From Corella eumyota (lineage: Eukaryota > Chordata > Ascidiacea > Phlebobranchia > Corellidae): a DNA stretch of 64,000 nt. The notes below the pieces were generated by a model, which was given only the letters and a program-made list of their open reading frames with translations, did not search any database and was not told the DNA's origin. Below, piece after piece: positions 54,801 through 64,000 of this stretch; position 1 is the first letter of the stretch, and each line of letters begins with the position of its first letter. Made by a program: the position numbers and the translations under genes. The stretch spans positions 6,642,501 to 6,706,500 of the forward strand of contig OY720097.1 of assembly GCA_963082875.1 (NCBI GenBank). The letters are read 5' to 3'.

Positions 54801-57653
54801 AAAATATGTTAGTAGTGCTTTACATTCAGATTTTAACTTATGTATACAAAATATAAAAAATTAAAACACCGGGTCACTTGTACTTTACGGTTCTTGAAAA
54901 AACTTAGGACCGTAATGTACAAGAAAGAATTAGCAAGAACCGTAAAGTACAAGAGAAAATTAGCAAGGGCCGTAAAGTACAAGAGAGAATTTGCTGGGAT
55001 AGTTAGATATAAGAGTTTTTCTGAAAACCGTACAAGTGATCTGCAACACAACACCTTATAAAAGAGCAATATTACCTTCTACTTTCTCTTCTTCATTTTC
55101 ACCTTCTTTTTCTTCTTCGGGAGAATTTTCAACACTCTCATTTTCCAACTGAACAAAAACATGATGTATTTAACAACATCAATGCAGTTAAAAACATATG
55201 AAAAAGTTTTTTTTTATTTTTGCTTTATTGGAAACAAAATTGTTGACTTACCGTTTCATCGTTGGCGACTGGATCTTCTGTAACAATAAAAGATTGTGTT
55301 CAATATAAAAATAAAGTAAAAACAACGTTTTAATGGCTTAGTTTACAGTTAATATTTTGCTGGAAAAAATGATAGCTTACCTGATTCGTTTGGATTTACT
55401 TCCACAATATTAATAACCTGTTCAATACAAAGAAACTGATAAATCATCTTATTTTAAGTTTAGACTATGGCATTTTAACTTTGTTTATATGTGCAGTCTA
55501 CTACCTACCGGTACATCAGTACTTTCTTCAGGCGTGCTTGCTTTATCGGTATCGTCTTCGTCTATATTAGCCACGTCGTTGATAGTGACTTCTTCTATTA
55601 TTATGTCTTAAACAATATAGAATGTGTTAAAATAAACAATTTACATAAAAGCAATGCAATCTGATTGGTACTAAGCATCAATACAGAAGGTATATTTTAA
55701 TCTCAAACTGCTTCCTTGTTGCAGTGTCCTTGTCAGTTGGACTAAAAGCGATACAATCTCGTGCTTCGCCAAAAACCAATCGAAAAATTAACTATTGGGT
55801 ATTATAACCGGCAGCGTGTTGTAGTGGTAAGAACACTTGCTACACCACACAAGGTCTTGGATTCAATCCCTACTAATTTCATGCTGAAGCGCTCTTGAGT
55901 AAGGCGCTATAAACGGTATAAACTCCTGCTGAGCCAGCACTTTATCAGCAGTATAATTATCGTGCAATTATAATTTATCATACCCCAAACTGCCACAGGC
56001 AGCTCGAGACTGGGTCGAAGTAACTGATAGTATTATTTGTTTAAGTCGCGCATTTAACTTTTCCACATTGAGGATAAAAATACATACAGAAAAAAAATCA
56101 ACATTATTTTTATCTGCCAAAGGCAACTTTAAGATTAGGTTGGGGTAATTAATGTTACCCTGCTTGGGCCGTAAAATTATTTCTTGCACACGGACACGTA
56201 AAAAATAATACAAAAGGTTAACGAAAAATCGGTGATATAAACTTTTATTAAACATTTACATTTACAAAATAAAAATTCGTTAACTTTGACGCAAATCACT
56301 GAACGTATCATACCTGGTTGACGTAAATCAGATAAGGCAGTGTCGACAATGTCTCTCGACGAAATAAAAGATTCATGGTCGCTTTTTCGCTGAGCCCCAA
56401 TGACGTCATCAGATGAAATAAACCTACGTGTGTAATGTAAATTAATTTGCTTTTTTGCAATCGTAACTGTTTAAATACATGATAGTGCAAAAATATATTT
56501 AAATACATGATAGTGCAAAAATATTATAATTAATGCAATTTAACCCATGAAGTTATTATATGCCCAAAAATGGCCCACAAAGTTTGTAATTACAATATGC
56601 AAGTCCGTAGTTATACTAGGTCATACTTTTAAAGAACAACACATGTTTTACTTAGAAAGAATCATGTAGCTTCCTTTTCACTAAAAATTTAGAAGAACTC
56701 TTTGCATTAAAAAAAATTCCAGACAATACTTATTTTTTATTTGTCTAACTTTACAGAATTTGACAGATATGCTTCTTACACAAGTCTTTTTAACTAAACA
56801 TTTATACTAAACTGGCATAAAAAACTAGTATGCAGTTGTACTCTTGAAATAAAGACAAGTAACCTTATCATATAACAATATACATAATTTAACAGCACAA
56901 CCAATATAACACAATGTTTAGGTTACAAATCCTGACCACGACAAATCCAAACACTTTACTTTTTGTGGCTAAGGCTAAAATCAAAGCTAAAATTGCGAAA
57001 TTTAAATTCCCGGGAAAAAGTAAGAAAAGATTTTGCGCCTAAAACATAGTAAAGTGTTGAAAAAGAAACAGCTGTTAAATAGAACGTTTTGTTAAAATAA
57101 TTGCTGATTTCTTAAGGCAACATGTATATATTATAACAAGACAAAATAAGTAAAAAAATCAAGCCATAGCAACAACAAAAATGACATAAAATAACATGGG
57201 TTTATTTTTTTTACAACAGATGTAATTATGCTATATTAGTGAGGTAAGGTATTTACGTAATGCAATAACGTTCTTATGTAACCCTGCTTAAGCGATTTTT
57301 TGTATGTGTTATTCCATTTCTGTATAAACGAATTACATTGCGTGGTATTCCACAGATACATTCTGACATTCAAATAATATAAATCAACAAGACACTTTGA
57401 CATGCATTTAAAATAAACCTAATATTTAATCATAAGATGCTTATTCATTTAATTATGAATGAATTACTTGTTCATAGCTAGTTTAATTTTACACATTTTT
57501 GCCTTTGGTTTTTGGTTTTATAATAACTTACTTTTTATCAGGTCCAGAAACTTCTGTTTCTTTGCTTTGATTTAACACCTCTCTAATATGAGCAATTTCA
57601 CTTTCCGAAAGAAAACTTAAATCCAAAGCAGGCATGTCCGACTGTTTTGACAT
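51807..57653 (-). CDS. Synaptotagmin-like (Slp) protein with a single C2 domain
   Basis: Slp proteins link Rab27 vesicles to membranes through an N-terminal Slp homology domain (SHD) and two C-terminal C2 domains. Exon 1 (57532-57653) encodes LDLSFLSESEIAHIREVLNQ, the SHD helix. Then comes a long acidic, low-complexity linker over about nine exons (56312-53397), with a basic patch KKAWWKKLTPKRKQ (54570-54680). The C2B follows: about 52745-52830 (IITIAVIYYEPS), 52440-52600 (DGELHVLVREAVDL), 52209-52307 (TYVKCYLLPDKN), about 51997-52137 (FGHIFVFRGFNEEEFQKRCV, then IRIGGVRL) and 51807-51925 (VEATLPLVSSL). The 99-base exon at 52209 uses the donor CACA|GTTTGT and is needed to complete the C2. No C2A was found, although the linker exons run straight into C2B. 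Several acidic calcium-ligand positions are not obvious in the C2B, as in many Slp C2B domains. Confidence 0.8.
54872..55041. mobile_element. MITE-like element with internal 30-bp repeats
   Basis: About 170 bases. The ends are inverted repeats: GTCACTTGTACTTTACGGTT at the left, and ATCACTTGTACGGTTTTC when the right end is read on the other strand. Between them are about three tandem copies of a 30-base unit with the core CCGTAAAGTACAAGAG. The unit core repeats part of the end sequence. No obvious target-site duplication. It lies in a Slp gene intron and encodes nothing credible. Confidence 0.55.
55808..56091 (+). mobile_element. tRNA-derived SINE, copy 10
   Basis: Plus orientation, starts CCGGCAGCGTGTTGTAGTGG, box B GGATTCAATCCC, ends at CCACATTGAGGATAAAAATA. 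Full length with moderate divergence. Antisense in a Slp gene intron. Confidence 0.9.
56471..56525. repeat. Direct duplication, 2 x about 27 bp
   Basis: TTTAAATACATGATAGTGCA plus AAAATAT occurs twice in immediate succession, with no difference visible over the unit. It lies in the first intron region of the Slp gene just upstream of the 56.4-kb exon. Confidence 0.85.
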
Positions 57654-58728
57654 AGTTTTCTAACCACACACATTTAAAATTTTACAACCTTAAAAAGATA
57701 CAAAATGATTGAAGTTAATTAGGTAGTTGTTAGTATACAATTGTTTATTTACTATATTTTTTTCTTCTCTCCTAGCTGAATGCCTTAGCCACACCCTCCC
57801 TAATACAGTAGCAAACAATTTAAAACACATTTAACGTTTCAGGCCTGTGAAAATTCCGCCATTGATCAACTTGATAGGCTAAGCGATATTATTTATACCG
57901 CAATTAAACTCTCTCTAGCGAAAAACAGTGCGGAAATGTCAACACAACAAAAAGCCAGTGATTTCAATGAATTATTACACCGATGCTGCGATCGTTAATA
58001 ATATACGTCATAGTAGGCTAAAAAACAAATCCTGGAATTTTTAGCTATCATGATTTTTTGAACTATTTAAAAAAGCTTTACTGAATGTGTATTGCAACTT
58101 ATGATGACGTCAAATTTCAAAATAACTACCATTATTTTTCTGTGAACACGTTTTTGTCTTCATTATACTTTGCTTTAACAGTTTGGCATCAGGCCCAGCG
58201 AAATTTGGCATCGTTTGCAGCAAGCCCTAACAAACTTTAACTTAATTAAGAAAATAAAGTTCGTAGTGTAAGTTTTGTCATATGATGGCAAATAATCTAA
58301 ATCCCTTTCAAACCACCATACATTAGGTCTTAGTCGTTCAATTTAACTAAGCGGGTTATAGCTTGCATGTCGTATAACTGCATGCACATTAACCCCACAA
58401 ACCGTTTTAAACTCTGGTAACCTTTTTAAAACTTCTTAAATAATATTTTTACGATAACATTAAACAACATATTTACGTTATGTACATAGTACGTATATAT
58501 ATATTTGGGAACATTTGAGGCAAGAAACCAAAAGAAGTTAGCTAATAGCCATGCATCCGTAAAAGATAGATCACGAAAAACTATACAAATAATAATAAAA
58601 GTAAAAACAAAAAAAGAGAAAAATTTATAGCATAACGCTATCACTAAAAAAGTGTATCATACATAATTTAAAAAGCATTAACTATGGCAAGAGCATAGCG
58701 GTAAAGCACTGCTAGAAGTTGAAACAAA
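57654..58728. other. Intergenic, protease 3' end to Slp 5' end
   Basis: About 1.08 kb between two minus-strand genes. It must hold the Slp promoter. Nothing coding recognised; the TA run at 58495-58504 is a simple repeat. Confidence 0.5.
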
Positions 58729-61700
58729 TTAACTTGAGCAACTGGTGCTGCTGTTCATTATTCTCTCCAGCCAATCAGAATAGCTCTGAACTCTTGTATA
58801 AACACCAGGTATATTTGGTTTACAGCGCAGGTCTCCCCAACTTGTAATTCCGACAAGGTAAAAACGTTTGTCCCTTTTGCAAATTAAAGGCCCGCCGGAA
58901 TCGCCCTGCATAAATAGAATAGTTGTATTAGCATGCTTGTGGCCTTGTAAACTGTTTTTTATATTATTTAATTCTTAGCAACAACTTCTAATACTTATTT
59001 AAAAGTATTTACCCTGCACGAATTCGAGCCAGTTCCGCCAGCGCAAACCATGGAGTCGTGGATTCGGTAAATCGACCAGAAGTCATTCTGACAGACATCG
59101 TTTCCTATAATCGGGACTTCCCCCTGACGTAGTTGTAACTCTATTCCTTCCTCTGTAATTAAGTTAAGATGTGCAACCGTTTGTTTATGCGTATAGTGCA
59201 TTTATAACTTGATATTTTCTGTTGGGATTATATAAGTTAAAATAATTTACCGTCAGCGGAAGTTCTTCCCCAACCGGTAGTCACACAAACGCTACCAGAT
59301 GGAAATGGAGCATCGTCGACATTTAACAAACAAGCAGGCTGAACTGAAGTGGTGTCTTTTGCTGGATATCTAAAACCAAACACATATTTAAACCTGACTG
59401 AGATTTTAAGCTTAAGAATGTAAAAGATTAAAAGCCTTTTAGACTACTTACTTTAGCTTAACTAGAGCAATATCCGCTACTAGATCTTCCGATAACTGGT
59501 AAGCCCGATGTGTATAAGCAAGATCCACCTTAATTTCTTGTTCTGTTCCTTCAGTTATCATTAAATCATGATCACCTAATACCACGTGGTACTGGTCGCC
59601 ACTATTTTTGATACAAAAACAGTTTAATTTTTATTAATTTTAAAGCACGTGTTATTTACAACGATGACTCATATTCTTAAAAAAATGATAGAAAAAAGCT
59701 TTAAAACGGATTGTGTATATATTTTCATATTTATTCTGTTTTTAGATTTGATTGTTAATAAAAATTAAAGTTACACTTACAGTTGTGGACAGTGAGCTGC
59801 TGTTATAACCCAGTATCTGTCAATCAAAGTCCCGCCACAAAAGTAATGCTTACTTGTTTCAGTTTGTGTGACGTAATAAGCTGCCTAAATACAAAATTAA
59901 TCTTAAAAATAAAGTTATTCAAATTAAAAAATTGAAATGTTTATATACATTTCTGAAGAGTATTATGGTAAAGTAGCAAAACTGTACCTGCCAAGGCCAG
60001 CTGTTGGGCCGTGTTAAATCGCCTCCAGTAATTCGTAACATGGCTCTTCTTTTCATGCGATGTAGTAAACTTTTTCTAAAATAAATCAAAATAATTTAAA
60101 TTTTTAGGCCAAAATTTTAAAAAGGATAAATATATCCGCATAGTATATTTTACATAAACTTTATCAAAACAGACTTACTCATTTTTGTGTATTTTATCTC
60201 GTTTCAGTGAGTTTTGAATCGAACCCCACAACCACTCAGGTATAGGAACAGGTTTTTTACTCAGATCTGAAAACTCACGCGGTATATCATCATTAACATT
60301 TTGTTCGTCTCTTCTTACCCGTAACAGCTCGGTCAAGGGTTTGGTTGGATTAATTGGACTCTCTTGTCGAATACCAGTATTAGGCTGCTTTAAAGTTAAC
60401 CGTCTCAAATCGGGCATTCGAATTCGATCAATTTGTTCGTCTGTTATTTCCGCTACGCGACGTGGAGCTAATATTCCTAAGTCATCGCCATATACTGTAC
60501 GGTTCTAAATAATAAAAGATCATTAACACAAGTTAAATATATCGCTATGGTATACAACAAGTGTCCTATAATTTCCTAACCATTCAAAAAGTTAAAATGT
60601 GTTTAAATTTGATATGTTTTTATAAAGTTGCATTTAAAACATTAATCTGAATTCTTTAATACCTGTGATCTAGGAATAGCAACTAAAGGATCGACAAGTT
60701 GCACAGTAGGAACGACAGTTTGTTTTCCAAATAAGGGACTTGTGTTTGGAACGAAATGAACTTGTCCACAGCCTACCAAAAAATATTTCACAAATAAATT
60801 GCATCTCTAATTAATTTTTAAAAGTAACATTTTTTACTTTTTTTTTAAAGTGATGCAAATATGTATATTTTATACATTCGAATAAAAAATTTAGATACTA
60901 GATTATCGAAAACAAGTCCACAGAAAATTTAAACTTAAAATATCAACAACTGTTCAACTTTATTAAAACTCCAAATTTTACCTTTGCAGAACGCTTCATC
61001 GCTGTTGTCCCCGCAGTCGTCAATATCATTACATCTTTCCGTTTGACTAACACAGAAGTTGTTACCGCACCGAAACTTGTCGCTTCCACAACACGAGTCA
61101 CACTCTCCGTCCGATATTGTGACGTCATCGATCGCCACGTCACCTTCGTCGTCAATACCACGAATTCCTTCAATCACAATCTTAAAAATAAAATATGTAT
61201 TTGTTGGTGTTAAAATAAAAATACTATAAACATTAATGAAATCCGGTATTGTGGTATACTGGTCATGGCGAGCTGCACCAATACCATATTTTTCGCCTTA
61301 AAGTCTGACGTTTACAAGAAGCTTGAACAGGTCAAAAAATACCCTTTTTTAATACGAATACTTAAACCTATCACCTATAAGGTAAAACGTAAAAATATTT
61401 TTAAAATCTTGAAAAAGTTTAAAAAAAATTATTTAAAATTATACCTTGGTTTATAGTTTGCAATTAACACTTGTTTTTATGACAATAATATCGCAAAATA
61501 TAGATTACGGTTTTACCCTGTACGGATGGTTGTCAGCCACGTTGATGGAGTGAAATAACCATTGATCCCCTTCGTCCCCAGTCTGGTACCAAAGCGGGGA
61601 GCCCAAATAACTACCCACGTGGTCAAGTGGCATTTTGTAGATGTTTAACAGACCGATGTGCTTGCCATATGAGTGGTACCAAAGACTTATACATTTTCCT

Positions 61701-64000
61701 TTAAAAAATAAATCAAATAATGTTTTTTAACTAAAGTTCTGGCAACATAGTTTCTACATAAAAAAACACTTTTCGCTTATTTACTTTACACTTTAATAAC
61801 AATTTTGAAAAAAAAACTATAAACAATTTTAAAATTAAACAATTTTTCATCAAGAAGAAAGTATAATAGTTGTTTATTTCGCTTACTTGGGTTACTACCG
61901 GGATTGACGACAGGACTGATTAATCTTGCTCTGTCTCCACTTTCTCTTGGCCTTGAAGATTCAATATAAAGGTAGTGCTCATCGCCAGCTATGAAATATA
62001 TAAAAATGATTTATTTAATGAGTTTTTACAACACCCTAAAATCACCTTATTTGACACTTCTATTCAAACAGCCGGGCGACTGGCAGTAAGACAGTTAAAG
62101 TTACTGCCGCTTACAATTTATTAAACTGGTAGGTGAACTTACGTGACGAAAAACTATTTAAATGACATACTTTTAGTTTATTTAACACCTTGGTTTGCCT
62201 TTATCCGAAGAATATTTTTTAGCCTACCTAGCTGGAAAAAGCAGCCTGATTGTTTTTTAAAAAACTCTTATGGTTTGCTTAGCTTTGTTTTAGCAAACAA
62301 AGAATACAAACTAAACCAAAATGAGCTTTTATTAAAATAAAGCCATTACAAAACTCCAAAGCGCAAAGAAAAACATTGCCAAAGCGTATGTTGAAGCGGC
62401 GTTTGTACAATTGTTACGTCATAATCTACTAAAGTCACAATTTGTGTTCTAAAAGTTTTTTTAAAAGTAGTTTTTTAAACTACGGCAGATTTATAAAGAA
62501 TTTGGTCATCATTTTTGGTGCGTTTTTTAGCATAACATTTTGCTTGTTTAAATATAAAAATGTCACCACAGACCAAAAAGCTGAACCCCTCATTTTAACA
62601 TTATAAGAGCTTACTGGTATGGTCAGAATTAGGCCCGGTATCCTTAGTGGGTGTGGCTGAACTAGTTCTCGTCCAATCAAAATCGTCGTTTTGCACATCC
62701 TCAGTCCAACCGCAACGGCCGTTTTTAAACGTGCAATTAAAAACAGCTAAAAAAATGAAGACACCGCGTTAATTAACTATTAATTTAAAAGATACGAAAG
62801 ATAAAATAAAATAAATAGAAAAAAATGTAAAAATAACCAAATAAGCAACAACTTTAAATCAAATGGAATAAACTTTAGTCAAACAAAATTATACAAAAGT
62901 TTAAAATAACAAAAGTTTAAAATAACAAAGCTTACGACAATCTTTGTCAGATACTCTTATGTCATCAATTGCAATATCGCCTCTAAAACCACTCCCTCTA
63001 GTTGCCTCAAATACTAGTTTAATGTCGCCCTTGGACTAAACAATAAAATATATTTAGCACATTTCACATAATATCGAGTTTTCCTCAATAAACATAAAAT
63101 GTTATAAATTTTTTAACAAAATTTAAACAAATAAATTATTAATTCTAAATTGTGATTTTTAATAAATATTATTAAACCAATATTTTAACAAGCTAAATAA
63201 TCTACCGGCATCATGGTGTAATGATCAGAACACTTGGCTTTACTACATGAGGTCCGGAGTTTGATCTTAATGCGTTAATGGTGTAACGCCCTTAAGTAAA
63301 GTGCGGTGTGAACTCATACTAAGCCAACACTTAATCAGTAGCCTAATTATCGGGCAGTTATAATTTATGATATCCCAAACTAAAAAAGCAAACTTGAGAC
63401 TGAGTCGGGGTCATTGTTCGTGTAGTCGACCTCCCGATATCGACAATAAATAAATAAATATATCAAAATCGGTTTTATCATACCTTTAAACTAAACTGAA
63501 CATTTTTCCATGCCATTCCAGCATCACCTTTGCGTTCCCATAACAACTCTCTTTCATTAAGTTGAAATCTTTTTGAGGTTCTGACATGAGGTTCTTTATA
63601 CAACGCAAGTTTACCAGTATCTAAAATAAATTCATGCAAAAACTAAGTTTTATTGACCCTTTATGTACAAAAACAAATAATATACTTTTTTTACATTTGT
63701 TTATCCTCGTTTTAGAAAGGTCGATTACACGAAATATATAGTAACATTTACCCGGACCGAGTCTTAAGTTGTCTTGGCAGTTTGGAACAATATAAAATAT
63801 AATTGCCCTATAATTATCAGCCTCTAATTAAGTGTTGACTTAGCAGAAATTTATACCGTTTACAACGCCTTATTAAGGGGGCTACAGCATGAGGGCAGTA
63901 GGGCTCGAAACCAGGACCTTGAGTAGTGAAGCCAACATTTCTGGCCACAACACCACGCTGCCGGCTCAACGAAGTTGTATTTAATTTTATTGAAACAACC
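58729..64000 (-). CDS. MAM / LDLa / trypsin-fold serine protease (5' end outside window)
   Basis: Mosaic extracellular protease; the upstream part lies beyond base 64000. N to C: a partial MAM domain (63482-63620, then 62938-63036 with [12 protein letters not shown]); a second MAM domain (62612-62748, [13 protein letters not shown]; 61887-61990; 61517-61700, [10 protein letters not shown]; 61150-61182, then [15 protein letters not shown]); an LDL-receptor class A module (60980-61100, [19 protein letters not shown], then [11 protein letters not shown]); a proline-rich linker (60661-60775; 60178-60507); a basic activation site, [13 protein letters not shown] (59985-60075); and the protease domain with TAAHC (59780-59885), DIALVKL (59453-59604), TTGWGRT (59251-59370) and GDSGGP (58729-58907). 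His, Asp and Ser are all present. The residue at chymotrypsin position 189 appears to be Asn (GSNSCRGDSGGP), so trypsin-like specificity is not assured. The domain mix recalls enteropeptidase, but no CUB or SRCR domain was seen here. Confidence 0.88.
62893..62932. repeat. Short tandem repeat, about 2.3 x 17 bp
   Basis: ACAAAAGTTTAAAATA is repeated in tandem in an intron of the protease gene. Confidence 0.7.
63204..63450 (+). mobile_element. tRNA-derived SINE, copy 11 (old)
   Basis: Plus orientation, starts CCGGCATCATGGTGTAATGA, retains the GTAACGCCCTTAAGTAAAGT motif and a CTTGAGACTGAGTCGGGGTC motif, ends near CGATATCGACAATAAATAAA. Box B is degraded (GGAGTTTGATC). Antisense in a protease intron. 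Confidence 0.83.
63690..63964 (-). mobile_element. tRNA-derived SINE, copy 12
   Basis: Minus orientation, head GCCGGCAGCGTGGTGTTGTG at 63964, box B GGTTTCGAGCCC, tail at 63690 beginning TTTATCCTCG. Moderately diverged. It sits only about 240 bases from copy 11 and in the opposite orientation, within the same intron. Confidence 0.85.

Noticed and set aside
54833-55069. Open frames on both strands with repeated peptides
   Set aside because: Produced by translating the 30-bp repeats of the MITE-like element inside an intron.
62143-62340. Open frame of 65 codons on the plus strand
   Set aside because: Lies in an intron of the protease gene; no family similarity or promoter.

Overview
The window looks like nuclear DNA of a tunicate, most likely Ciona (inference). 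It is very AT-rich and its genes are split into many short exons by short, AT-rich introns. It holds chordate-type genes (COQ3, ANKFY1, LRRC58, bile-salt-lipase-like esterases, intelectins, a synaptotagmin-like protein). It is also peppered with one tRNA-derived SINE family that resembles the Cics-1 type element described from Ciona intestinalis. Exons were found by eye from translated similarity and GT/AG junctions, so gene ends are approximate where no start or stop codon could be tied to a family.

Layout, left to right. 1-111 (+) is the last exon of a BtpA/SgcQ-family protein, convergent with COQ3 (207-3240, -). ANKFY1/Rabankyrin-5 follows (4212-14859, -, about 24 exons: coiled coil, BTB, ankyrin repeats, FYVE). 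Next is an SLC17-type transporter cluster on the minus strand: one apparently intact gene (15490-17550), then three decayed or partial copies (18430-18830, 19240-20627, 21000-22401). A small NHL-repeat propeller gene (22744-24319, +) runs tail to tail into a cluster of three type-B carboxylesterases (24512-36067, -). Two of these are near-twin bile-salt-activated-lipase-like enzymes with complete triads. The middle one has lost its nucleophile serine and may be the C-terminal half of a tandem-domain protein with its upstream neighbour. LRRC58 (37466-40579, +) and two type II membrane intelectin genes (41401-44695 and 45751-51241, +) follow. The second intelectin carries an extra module of roughly 230 residues inside the lectin domain, bounded by phase-1 introns. 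Then come a synaptotagmin-like (Slp) gene with a Slp homology domain and a C2B but no visible C2A (51807-57653, -), and the 3' part of a MAM/LDLa/trypsin-type serine protease (58729-64000, -, continuing past the window).

The genes do not form one pathway. The local logic is tandem duplication (SLC17, esterases, intelectins) and domain rearrangement inside duplicated genes. The intelectin insertion, the possible tandem-esterase fusion and the C2A-less Slp are the most notable features. Twelve SINE copies, a 10-bp minisatellite, a MITE-like hairpin element and several short tandem repeats account for much of the intron variation. No protein-coding transposon, retrovirus-like element, CRISPR array or functional tRNA/rRNA gene was recognised.
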